In this document: positions 14,626 through 21,259 of the stretch, piece after piece
Layout of the letters: each line of letters opens with the position of its first letter
Numbering within the stretch: the stretch's first letter is position 1
Assembly (NCBI GenBank): GCA_034086705.1
Contig: JAXDZV010000060.1
Span: forward strand, 1 to 21,259
DNA length: 21,259 nucleotides
Source of the DNA: UMGS1225 sp034086705
Lineage (GTDB): Bacteria; Bacillota; Clostridia; Oscillospirales; CAG-272
Direction: 5' to 3'
Translations under genes and position numbers: made by a program
The notes under the pieces: generated by a model
What the model was told of the DNA's origin: nothing
What the model saw: the letters and a program-made list of their open reading frames with translations, nothing else
Database searches by the model: none

Positions 14626-17563
14626 TATCGGTTCAACAACCTTGAAATGCGTGGTACTGAGCGAGCAGGGAGAGCTTGTTTATGCGGCATACCGCCGCCA
14701 TCTCTCCAAGATACCGCAAACTGCCAAAGAAGTTTTGGGGGAAGTAGCAGTGCGGTTCCCCGGTGAAAAATTTGCAGCAGCGATTTCGGGCTCTGCCGGC
14801 ATGGGCATTGCGAAAGAAGCGGGGCTTCCATTTGTGCAGGAGGTTTTTGCAGAAAAATTGGCGGTTACGCAGTATAATCCCGGAACTGATGCTGTGATTG
14901 AACTGGGCGGTGAAGATGCAAAAATTCTGTTTCTCAGCGGCGGGTTTGAGATGCGAATGAACGGAAGCTGTGCAGGAGGTACGGGTGCGTTTATCGACCA
15001 GATGGCGTCACTTTTGCAGTGCAGTACGCAGCAGTTGAACGATTTGGCCGCACAGCATGAGAAAATTTGTACAATTGCTTCCCGCTGCGGTGTGTTTGCA
15101 AAATCCGATGTACAGCCTTTGCTGAATCAGGGCACGCGCAAGGAGGACATTGCGGCGGGTATTTTGTATGCTGTGGTTGGGCAGACTGTCTCCGGGCTGG
15201 CACAGGGTAGAAAAATTGCCGGGAACGTGTTGTATTTAGGTGGGCCGCTCTCCTTCTTGTCACAGTTGCGAGCCGCATTTGATGACGTATTGGGCGTACA
15301 CGGTGTATGCCCCGAACATGCGCTGTATTATGTGGCAGTTGGTGCTGCGCTTGCGCAGATTGCAGTGCAGACGGAAGTATCTACGCTGTTGCAGGCAATT
15401 TCTCATCGCCGTGGCGGATCTTTTGGACATGTGGCACCGCTGTTTTCTGATGCGGCGGAATATGAGGCATTTTGTGCAAGGCATGCCGGTGCAACGGGCG
15501 GCGTTGTCATGCTGGAAAAACCCGCTGAGCAGATGTATCTCGGTGTGGATGCGGGGTCTACCACCGTAAAAGCAGTTTTATGCGATCAAGATGGTAACCT
15601 GTTCCGGCCGTTTTACGCGCCAAATCAGGGGAGCCCGATTCCGCTTTTGCTTACGTATTTGCAGCAGCTGTATCAGGAGTACCCTTCAATGCGGATTGTC
15701 GGTTCAGCAGCAACCGGTTACGGAGAAGAGCTGGTCAAACATGCTTTTTCACTGGATTACGGTGTGGTGGAAACCATGGCACATTATATAGCAGCAAAAA
15801 AGTGCCAAAAGGATGTTGATTTTATCATTGATATCGGTGGGCAAGATATCAAGTGTTTTCGGATATGCAACGGAATGATTGAGGAGCTCTATCTCAATGA
15901 GGCGTGCTCTTCCGGTTGCGGTTCTTTTTTGCAAACATTCGCAGCAGCATTGGGGTATACACCTGCTGCATTTGCGCAGCTGGGCCTGTTTGCGCGGGAA
16001 CCTGTGGAGCTTGGCTCGCGCTGCACTGTGTTTATGAACAGCGCCGTCAAGCAAGCGCAGAAAGATGGTGCCGGCGTGGAAGATATCGCAGCGGGGCTCT
16101 CTATCAGTGTTGTGAAAAATGCGTTATATAAAGTAATTCGGTGTGCCGATCCTTCTGCACTGGGAGAGCATATCGTTGTACAGGGCGGCACATTTTTGAA
16201 CGATTGTGTTCTGCGTGCGTTTGAACGGGAATTGGATCGCACGGTGACACGGCCCGTTTATGCACCGTTGATGGGGGCATACGGCGCCGCGCTGTATGCG
16301 ATGGAGCATAAACCGCAAACGGGAACGACGGCAGATGCTGCGGCTCTTGCAGCATTTCGCCATACAGTTCGCACACAAAGCTGTGGCGGCTGTACCAATC
16401 ATTGCACACTGACGATTAATGCCTTTTCTGGCGGCAGACGTTATATCGCCGGCAACCGTTGTTCGCGACCGTTGGACCCTGAAACACGCACAGCCGAGTC
16501 GGAATATAATCTATACCGTTTTAAGCAAGAATTGCTTGCAGGTTATATGAAAAATGAGCGGCACAGCGGAAAGTGTACAGTCGGGTTGCCGATGGGGCTG
16601 AACAATTACGAGCTTTTGCCTTTTTGGCATACTTTCTTCCGAAAATTGGACTGCAATGTGCTTGTGTCGCCTTTTTCCGACCATGATTTATATTTGTGCG
16701 GACAGCAGACGATCCCGTCAGATACGGTTTGCTACCCTGCAAAGCTGATGCATGGACATATCGAATGGTTACTGCACCAGAAACCGGATTATATTTTTTA
16801 TCCGGATATGACATATAACATTGACGAGGGGCAGGGAGTGGACCATTATAATTGTCCTGTGGTTGCGTATTATCCGCAGGTGCTGAAATTGAATGTGTCG
16901 CAACTGCAAACGGAGCGATTTATCTGTGATTTTGTTTCCTTGGCGAAGCCACGACAATTTGTACGGCGTATGACACGGATTTTGCAGACGCGTTGTCCGT
17001 CGCTTCCACTCACCCAGCAGCGGGTATGGCACGCTGCACGCGATGCATATGACGCATACGCGGCATATCTTTCTGCAATTCGACAGCAGGCAGAAATATA
17101 TCTGCAGGCTGCCGCAAGGGAAGATCGTACGGTGATCGTATTGGCTGGCAGGCCGTATCATGTAGATCCGCAAATCAACCACGGTATTGATCGGCTATTA
17201 TGTTCTCTGGGGGCTGTGGTTTTGACGGAGGATTCTATCAGCGACCGCGCCCCAGAGCCCGTTTGTGTTTCTGTGCGCAACCAGTGGACGTATCATGCGC
17301 GGCTATATGCGGCTGCGAGCTATATTGCCTCGCGCCCCGAGCAAGAGCGGTTGCATCTGGTGCAGCTTGTCTCTTTTGGCTGCGGTGTGGATGCTATTAC
17401 GGCGGATGAGGTTCGCTCTATTCTGCAGCAAAGCGGAAAAGATTATACACAGATCAAAATTGATGAGATTTCAAATATGGGTGCAGTGACAATCCGCCTA
17501 CGTAGTTTATTTGCGGTGATAGATGAGAAGGCGCGTCGGCGGACATCGATGCAGAAAGGATGA
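14606..17563 (+). CDS. Double acyl-CoA dehydratase activase (two BadF/BcrA ATPase domains plus DUF2229)
   Basis: This 985-residue cytoplasmic protein has two ASKHA-fold activase domains in tandem. The first (about 1-260) has LGLDIGSTTLK, then SCAGGTG with Cys122 and SRCGVF with Cys161. The second (about 309-570) has LGVDAGSTTVK, ACSSGCGSF with Cys434 and Cys438, and SRCTVF with Cys473. In known activators such cysteines hold a [4Fe-4S] cluster between two subunits. A third region (about 590-960) is the DUF2229 type: CGGCTNHC (C593, C596, C600), GNRC (C619), GLPMGLNNYELLPFW and DTVCYPAKLMHGH (C709). The family uses ATP hydrolysis to fire single low-potential electrons into a partner reductase. 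ATG 14606 is preferred to 14603 because of AAGGGGGA at 14593-14600. plsY follows after 6 bases. Homologues are linked to bacterial plasmalogen synthesis. Confidence 0.85.
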   Translation: MKRLGLDIGSTTLKCVVLSEQGELVYAAYRRHLSKIPQTAKEVLGEVAVRFPGEKFAAAISGSAGMGIAKEAGLPFVQEVFAEKLAVTQYNPGTDAVIELGGEDAKILFLSGGFEMRMNGSCAGGTGAFIDQMASLLQCSTQQLNDLAAQHEKICTIASRCGVFAKSDVQPLLNQGTRKEDIAAGILYAVVGQTVSGLAQGRKIAGNVLYLGGPLSFLSQLRAAFDDVLGVHGVCPEHALYYVAVGAALAQIAVQTEVSTLLQAISHRRGGSFGHVAPLFSDAAEYEAFCARHAGATGGVVMLEKPAEQMYLGVDAGSTTVKAVLCDQDGNLFRPFYAPNQGSPIPLLLTYLQQLYQEYPSMRIVGSAATGYGEELVKHAFSLDYGVVETMAHYIAAKKCQKDVDFIIDIGGQDIKCFRICNGMIEELYLNEACSSGCGSFLQTFAAALGYTPAAFAQLGLFAREPVELGSRCTVFMNSAVKQAQKDGAGVEDIAAGLSISVVKNALYKVIRCADPSALGEHIVVQGGTFLNDCVLRAFERELDRTVTRPVYAPLMGAYGAALYAMEHKPQTGTTADAAALAAFRHTVRTQSCGGCTNHCTLTINAFSGGRRYIAGNRCSRPLDPETRTAESEYNLYRFKQELLAGYMKNERHSGKCTVGLPMGLNNYELLPFWHTFFRKLDCNVLVSPFSDHDLYLCGQQTIPSDTVCYPAKLMHGHIEWLLHQKPDYIFYPDMTYNIDEGQGVDHYNCPVVAYYPQVLKLNVSQLQTERFICDFVSLAKPRQFVRRMTRILQTRCPSLPLTQQRVWHAARDAYDAYAAYLSAIRQQAEIYLQAAAREDRTVIVLAGRPYHVDPQINHGIDRLLCSLGAVVLTEDSISDRAPEPVCVSVRNQWTYHARLYAAASYIASRPEQERLHLVQLVSFGCGVDAITADEVRSILQQSGKDYTQIKIDEISNMGAVTIRLRSLFAVIDEKARRRTSMQKG

Positions 17564-17569
17564 GTACAT

Positions 17570-18232
17570 ATGAACATTGCACTGTACGGCGTTTGTGCCC
17601 TTTTTTCGTATTTATTCTGTGGGATGAACCCTGCAATCATTCTGGCGCGTGTGCTGTATGGGGAAGACATCCGAAAAGTCGGTAGCCATAACCCTGGTTT
17701 TACCAATTTTAAGAGAACCTATGGTGGAAAATATGCGTGGTGTGTGCTGGTTTTAGATTTACTTAAGGCTGTTTTGTGTTGCCTTTGCAGCGCCGCCTTA
17801 TTTGCTTCCATCCAGGGATGCGCGCAGCTCGGCGCTGCAGTAGCAGGGCTTTTTGCCATGCTTGGCCATTGCTATCCTATATGGTACCATTTCCGAGGAG
17901 GCAAAGCTTTTTTGGTTGCCATGGGAGCACTTTGGTGTGTAGACTGGCGCGCCGGCCTTATGGGAACTTGTGTGTTGGCGATGCTGTTTTTTACGTTGCA
18001 TTATATGTCTGTGGCAACTTTGACGGCTATGCTAGCTGGTACGCTATCATTACTTTGGTTAGGTACAGACCATGTGGCAGTGTTTCCGCTTTGTATGCTT
18101 GCGTGCCTGCTTTTGATATGGCGGCATAGGGGAAATCTTCACAGGCTTGCAGCAGGGCAAGAGCCACGATTCTATTTATCCGGCAAGCAAGCACATCCGC
18201 AGACTGCCCAGGAAGATGCAAAGCATTCATGA
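17570..18232 (+). CDS. plsY: Acyl-phosphate:glycerol-3-phosphate acyltransferase (PlsY)
   Basis: This 220-residue multipass membrane enzyme transfers an acyl group from acyl-phosphate to glycerol-3-phosphate to make lysophosphatidic acid. All three PlsY motifs are present. VGSHNPGFTN (about 37-46) is the SxNPGxTN motif. GHCYPIWYHFRGGK (about 99-112) holds the glycine-rich loop and lysine. RHRGNLHRLAAGQEPRF near 185-202 is the third. Several hydrophobic helices separate them. The polar tail after about residue 202 is extra. The start at 17570 follows AAAGGA by 9 bases and lies 6 bases past the preceding stop. As last gene of the operon that begins with the DegV/FakA pair, it can consume the acyl-phosphate those proteins make. 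The His in the first motif replaces a more usual Gly and may mark a subfamily. Confidence 0.92.
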   Translation: MNIALYGVCALFSYLFCGMNPAIILARVLYGEDIRKVGSHNPGFTNFKRTYGGKYAWCVLVLDLLKAVLCCLCSAALFASIQGCAQLGAAVAGLFAMLGHCYPIWYHFRGGKAFLVAMGALWCVDWRAGLMGTCVLAMLFFTLHYMSVATLTAMLAGTLSLLWLGTDHVAVFPLCMLACLLLIWRHRGNLHRLAAGQEPRFYLSGKQAHPQTAQEDAKHS

Positions 18233-18499
18233 AGCATACATGAAGAATGCATCCGAAAAACTGTGCAAAACGGGCTGTTGCAGGGCAGGCACGGCGTGTG
18301 TTTCCATCATGACATGTGAAAATAAACTTGCCTATGCATCTGCAAAAGCTTGATTGTGATTCTCTGGGACATGCCAAATGCTATCCGCCAGTGCGGCAGA
18401 AGAGGCTTTTTGTGAAATTGGATGCCAAAGATTGTGCGCGGATAGGCGGCCGATGGAGAAATATGCATCAGCTTTGCAGGCCAATACTTGTAAAACAGA
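18233..18499. other. Long 3-prime untranslated stretch after plsY
   Basis: About 270 bases lie between the plsY stop and the terminator. Short frames are present but none is supported. The best is 37 codons at 18240-18353, which encodes a peptide with five cysteines but has no good ribosome binding site and no known family. A four-pair CCGC/GCGG hairpin near 18389 is too small to call. I see no recognised RNA gene. Confidence 0.45.
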
Positions 18500-18540
18500 C
18501 ATCCTCCGTATGATTGTGGGCATACGGAGGATGCTTTTTA
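18500..18540 (+). terminator. Rho-independent terminator closing the lipid operon
   Basis: CATCCTCCGTATG (18500-18512) pairs perfectly over 13 bases with CATACGGAGGATG (18521-18533), with an 8-base loop, followed by CTTTTTA. It is the first strong terminator after the DegV-to-plsY operon. The stem matches the one at 7447 except for compensated changes. Confidence 0.88.
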
Positions 18541-18894
18541 TGGTAAGGGGTTCAAATGGGGATTAGCGGATTGTGTAGGGATATGTGTAGTAGGAAAAGT
18601 GTTAAGAGATGTTCTTCACCGTTTTTGCAGAGCTATATTGTATAATTTTGTTTCAAGATGTTTTGCGATAGGGAAGGCACGCTGCAACTTCGGAAAGACA
18701 TATATGCCTTTTGGCTAAGATTGCTCCGGAGAATTTTCTTTTTTGATATGCTCAATGCTTGTTGGGGTATTGCATATCGGCGGTGAATATTTTTGCCGCT
18801 TTTTTGCTTTTTTGCAGAAAGGTTTCTTCTTTTCGTTGCACTGCGCATAATCCATGCCACAGCGTCGTATACTGCAGAGAAAGGGGGAAAAACT
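18541..18894. other. Leader region of the following membrane-protein gene
   Basis: No gene is supported here. There is a perfect TATAAT at 18641-18646, but no matching -35 box at 16-18 bases. A weaker pair (TTTCTT at 18823 and CATAAT at 18846-18851) has a 17-base spacer. A small hairpin GCGG/CCGC (18780-18783 with 18796-18799) is followed by six Ts (18800-18805) and could act as a weak attenuator. I find no known riboswitch motif. The palindrome CTCCGGAG near 18725 has no loop and is not called. Confidence 0.35.
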
Positions 18895-19605
18895 GTGCAA
18901 TGTATAAAACGATTGCTGCAACGGAATGCCGTGTGTGCGCGTTTGGCATCGGATTACGGATACCGTACGGTGTTGTTTACTTTTTTCTCCCTGGCAATCA
19001 ATACGTTTGCAGGCATCATGAAGCTGTGCTCGGCGTTGGTTCTTCGTTCTTTATGGTATGGTGCGCTGGGGGGCTATTATATCGTATTGGGAGGTGCGCG
19101 GTATTTGCTGCTGCGCAGTGCGGCACAAAGTGCAGGTATGCCGTCAGGGGCACGCAGAGAAAGAATGATGGCCGGTGTCAGCTATCGCAGCGGCTTATCG
19201 TTGATTGTTCTGACGCTTGCTTTTTTTGCTGCTGTATGGCAGATGGTGTTTGCGGGGCAAGCGTTTCGTTATCCGCCTGAATGGATTTTGCCTGCTGCCG
19301 GTATGGCACTTTATAAAATTGCTTTTGCGCTGCTGCAGCTATACCGTGTTAAACAGATGAACCGGCAACTTTTGCTTTGTATACGCCAACTCAACTGCGC
19401 AGATGCATTGGTTTCTCTGGTTTCTCTGCAGACTGCCGTCTTTTTTGCACTTGGCGCACAGTTGCGCATTTATCAACGGACTTTGAATGCTCTTTCCGGA
19501 ACGGTGGTCTGTATTCTCATTCTTTGTATGGGGATACAAACGACCCTCTCAGCCCGTGCCGTACTGCGACAGGGAGAAGAGGGTCCGACCGAGCCGAAAG
19601 AATAA
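18895..19605 (+). CDS. Predicted multipass membrane protein of unknown function
   Basis: This 236-residue protein has about six hydrophobic helices: roughly residues 24-45, 50-72, 100-123, 130-150, 170-192 and 195-218. I do not recognise the family and see no catalytic motif. Notable segments are SDYGYRTVLFTFFSLAINTF near the N-terminus and ARRERMMAGVSYRSGLSL between helices. The tail is polar and acidic (GEEGPTEPKE). The start is taken as GTG at 18895 because AAGGGGG lies about 8 bases before it; an upstream in-frame ATG at 18793 has no ribosome binding site and would add a hydrophobic extension. The gene is alone, between the terminator of the lipid operon and the convergent oxidoreductase gene, whose stop is only 2 bases away from its own. 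Confidence 0.7.
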   Translation: MQCIKRLLQRNAVCARLASDYGYRTVLFTFFSLAINTFAGIMKLCSALVLRSLWYGALGGYYIVLGGARYLLLRSAAQSAGMPSGARRERMMAGVSYRSGLSLIVLTLAFFAAVWQMVFAGQAFRYPPEWILPAAGMALYKIAFALLQLYRVKQMNRQLLLCIRQLNCADALVSLVSLQTAVFFALGAQLRIYQRTLNALSGTVVCILILCMGIQTTLSARAVLRQGEEGPTEPKE

Positions 19606-19607
19606 TG

Positions 19608-20696
19608 CTAAAATCGATATAATTCGCCGCTTTTGGCGGATTCGTAAATGCCTTCCAAAATTCTGGTCACCGTATAGGCTTCAAAGGGTTTTACACATAC
19701 CTCTGTGCCGTCGGTAATAGCACGGATCCATTGCTGTGCCTCTCTGACGGGCGCATCGCAGTCCTTGTTGCCGGCATAGAAGGCAACACCGCCTGCTGTG
19801 AAGTCTGGCCGTAGAAGATATTGTTTGCCTTGGCGAATTCCGTTGATTCGTACGCCATCCAAGGTGTCCGCACCGCCTTTTGTGCCACAAAGCAGCGTGG
19901 TTGCTTCACGCGTATCTGCCATATTGATTGCCCAGGCGGCTTCCACGCTGACCGTTGCCCCATTTTCCATAACGACCATTCCGAAGGCACTGTCCTCAAC
20001 AGTGAACTGTGCCGGATCCCAATCTCCCCAGGCGTTTCCGGTCTCTTGTTGTTGGTTTAACTTATGATAGGTACTGCCTAAGCAATATTTTGGGCGGTAA
20101 TTGTCCATCATCCAAAGTGTTAAATCTAATGCGTGTGTGCCGATGTCAATCAAAGGACCGCCGCCCTGCTCTGCAGCATTGAGAAAAACACCCCAGGTTG
20201 GGACGGCACGGCGCCGAAGTGCGATCGCACGGCTGTAATAGATTTCTCCGAAGGTTCCTGCTGCGGCTTCGTTTTTCAAAAAACGATTTTCGTCTGTGTG
20301 ACGGTTTTGGTAACCGATTGTGAGAAGTTTGCCGCAGGTAACCGATGCATCATACATCTTTTTGGCTTCAGCTGCATTAATTGCCATCGGCTTTTCACAC
20401 AGGACATGCTTGCCGGCCTGCAGCGCGTCAACGGTGATCAAGCTGTGCGAACGATTTGGAGTACAAACGTGTACCGCGTCAATGCTTGTGTCCTGCAAAA
20501 GCGCGCGGTAATCCGTATAGACTTTTGCATCGGGGGTACCGTAGCTAATCTTTGCCTGTTTTGCACGCTGCGGGTTAATGTCACAAAAAGCGACCATTTC
20601 CACATTTGCCAGTTTGCTTAGTGCGGGCATGTGTTTGCCGTTTGCAATCCCGCCGCAACCGATGATACCGATGCGGACTGTTTGTGTATGTTTCAT
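19608..20696 (-). CDS. Gfo/Idh/MocA-family NAD(P)-dependent oxidoreductase (second copy of the fold)
   Basis: This 362-residue protein on the minus strand is a dehydrogenase of the same family as the product of 6302-7366. It has IGIIGCGGIA (about 9-18) for NAD(P), CEKPMAIN (E101-K102-P103), and GGGPLIDIGTHALDL with D184 and H188. It also shares ALRRR, then VEDSAFGMVVMENGATVSVE, with the first protein, so the two are likely in the same subgroup. The substrate is unknown. The start at 20696 (minus strand) follows GGAG by 8 bases. An in-frame ATG at 20723 would fall at the expected transcription start and is rejected. It has its own promoter and lies between a convergent membrane-protein gene and an insertion sequence pointing the same way. 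Confidence 0.9.
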   Translation of the reverse strand: MKHTQTVRIGIIGCGGIANGKHMPALSKLANVEMVAFCDINPQRAKQAKISYGTPDAKVYTDYRALLQDTSIDAVHVCTPNRSHSLITVDALQAGKHVLCEKPMAINAAEAKKMYDASVTCGKLLTIGYQNRHTDENRFLKNEAAAGTFGEIYYSRAIALRRRAVPTWGVFLNAAEQGGGPLIDIGTHALDLTLWMMDNYRPKYCLGSTYHKLNQQQETGNAWGDWDPAQFTVEDSAFGMVVMENGATVSVEAAWAINMADTREATTLLCGTKGGADTLDGVRINGIRQGKQYLLRPDFTAGGVAFYAGNKDCDAPVREAQQWIRAITDGTEVCVKPFEAYTVTRILEGIYESAKSGELYRF

Positions 20697-20728
20697 AGCT
20701 TGTTCTCCATCTAAAAAATGCATGTTTC

Positions 20729-20756
20729 ATTATAGCATGTTGTGTGAAAAAGTCAA
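20729..20756 (-). promoter_or_regulatory. Sigma-A-type promoter for the minus-strand Gfo/Idh gene
   Basis: Read on the minus strand, TTGACT (20756-20751) and TATAAT (20734-20729) are separated by 16 bases. Transcription would begin near 20722, giving a leader of about 25 bases before the start codon at 20696. Confidence 0.8.
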
Positions 20757-20841
20757 TGCAGCAACAAAATTTTCTGTTTGAGTCTTGTACGTTTGTCAAT
20801 GATGTGAGACTGAAAAAGCAATAGAGTTATTGTTGAGGAAA

Positions 20842-20892
20842 CGAGTTTGTTGACGGAGGGAGGGCGCAGCCCGACCGGAGTCAACAAACTCG
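20842..20892 (-). repeat. Large hairpin at the end of the IS481-like element
   Basis: CGAGTTTGTTGAC (20842-20854) and GTCAACAAACTCG (20880-20892) are perfect 13-base inverted repeats. The 25 bases between them contain a second, inner stem GGGC-GCA-GCCC (20862-20872). On the minus strand the structure follows the transposase frame directly, and the transposase stop codon lies inside the first arm. It may act as a transcription terminator for the transposase, a transposase recognition feature, or both. Confidence 0.75.
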
Positions 20893-21258
20893 GGTGGTCT
20901 CCAATTCCTGCCGTTTTTGGATTGGGGATTTCCATCCCAGCACCGCCATCGGAATGCGGTTGGATCGCCGCAGATAACGCCTCATCGAAACCAGCAAATC
21001 CTCGTAAGAATAAAATCGCAAATAGCTGTAGAATCGCTCCTGATCGCTGCGGTGGCTGCGCTCTATCTTGCCATTGTGCCAAGGCGTCCTGGGCCGAAGC
21101 AGCTTATGTATAATATGAAGCTTCCCACAAAGCACGTCCAACGGATGGATGCGGTTAGTCCTTGCCGTATGGGGAAACTCTCCGCCGTTGTCCGTTTGTA
21201 TCTGGGCCGGTGCATAGCCAAAATAACAGATCGCACGTTTCACAAAGTCTATGGTGGA
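20881..21258 (-). CDS. IS481-like transposase, C-terminal part (runs off window)
   Basis: The frame is open to the window edge, so the N-terminal helix-turn-helix and the first catalytic Asp are missing. The visible 125 residues are the last part of an integrase-type (rve) catalytic core. IQTDNGGEF contains the second catalytic Asp. RPRTPWHNGKIERSHRSDQE contains the final catalytic Glu. LGWKSPIQKRQEL close to the end is typical of IS481-like transposases. The spacing between the Asp and the Glu fits the DDE fold. Nothing visible is broken, so the element could be intact. The stop codon lies inside the left arm of the terminal hairpin. An IS3-type assignment is the main alternative. Confidence 0.82.
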   Translation of the reverse strand, partial: STIDFVKRAICYFGYAPAQIQTDNGGEFPHTARTNRIHPLDVLCGKLHIIHKLLRPRTPWHNGKIERSHRSDQERFYSYLRFYSYEDLLVSMRRYLRRSNRIPMAVLGWKSPIQKRQELETTRVC

Positions 21259-21259
21259 A

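Larger units (their letters stand above)
20842..21259 (-). mobile_element. 3-prime part of an IS481-like insertion sequence
   Basis: The element runs off the right edge. Its visible part holds the end of a DDE transposase gene on the minus strand and a terminal hairpin. The outer boundary is uncertain: it may extend to about 20800, since I cannot identify the terminal inverted repeat or target duplication with one end only. It lies just upstream of the promoter of the minus-strand oxidoreductase gene and points toward it. Confidence 0.65.

Noticed and set aside
18240..18353. A 37-codon frame encoding a peptide with five cysteines after plsY
   Set aside because: No good ribosome binding site, overlaps a region of other chance frames, and resembles no ribosomal-peptide precursor that I know; no maturation gene lies nearby.
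18541..18894. Riboswitch or small RNA upstream of the membrane-protein gene
   Set aside because: I looked for known conserved cores and a strong terminator/antiterminator pair and found only a four-pair hairpin with a T-run.
19620..19645. Hairpin CGCC/GGCG with TTTT loop near the convergent gene ends
   Set aside because: It lies in the coding end of the oxidoreductase, is only a few pairs long and has no T-run after it on either side.
20753..21082. Minus-strand 109-codon frame overlapping the transposase
   Set aside because: It is a shadow of the transposase frame and runs through the terminal hairpin; no motif of its own.
1..21259. CRISPR array, tRNA or rRNA genes
   Set aside because: No regularly spaced direct repeats and no tRNA or rRNA signature sequence were seen.

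Overview
This window is chromosomal DNA from a low-to-medium GC Firmicute, most likely an anaerobic gut Clostridium relative (Oscillospiraceae/Ruminococcaceae-like). The evidence is the Gram-positive style gene set (RecA-RecX-RimO-PgsA, DegV/FakA, PlsY), strong AGGAGG-type ribosome binding sites, sigma-A-like TTGnnn/TATAAT promoters, and a two-gene set of oxygen-sensitive acyl-CoA dehydratase-activase-like proteins. The taxonomic placement is inference.

Layout. (1) 1-613: a truncated IS256-type transposase end, then about 400 bases without a convincing gene, then a good promoter. (2) 614-6183: a co-directional run of dCMP deaminase, an unknown lipoprotein, RimI, RecA, RecX, RimO and PgsA. Several junctions overlap as ATGA, so the first genes are probably translationally coupled. 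(3) 6226-7485: a Gfo/Idh-type oxidoreductase with its own promoter and a strong terminator. (4) 7731-10545: a TetR-type regulator with terminator, a six-helix DUF308/HdeD-like membrane protein, a possible 59-residue membrane peptide, and a fusion of a CDP-alcohol phosphatidyltransferase with a VTT (TVP38/DedA-type) membrane domain. (5) 10734-18232: a tight five-gene lipid operon of DegV/FakB-like protein, FakA-like fatty acid kinase, two proteins of the 2-hydroxyacyl-CoA dehydratase/activase superfamily, and PlsY. (6) 18500-20756: a terminator related to the one at 7447, an unknown membrane protein, and a convergent second Gfo/Idh gene. (7) 20842-21259: the downstream end of an IS481-like element with a large terminal hairpin; it runs off the window.

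How the genes fit together. The main theme from about 8.5 to 18.2 kb is membrane lipid. FakB/FakA-type proteins activate a fatty acid as acyl-phosphate, which is the donor PlsY uses to acylate glycerol-3-phosphate. PgsA and the fusion protein carry the CDP-alcohol transferase signature used to make phospholipid head groups, and VTT-domain proteins are linked to lipid movement across membranes. The two radical/ATP-driven reductase-like proteins lie exactly between FakA and PlsY. As far as I recall, proteins of this family (plsA-plsR) were reported as needed for anaerobic plasmalogen synthesis in Clostridium perfringens. The best reading of the central operon is therefore acyl activation, acylation and vinyl-ether (plasmalogen) formation in one transcription unit. 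That reading is inference and the most interesting thing in the window.
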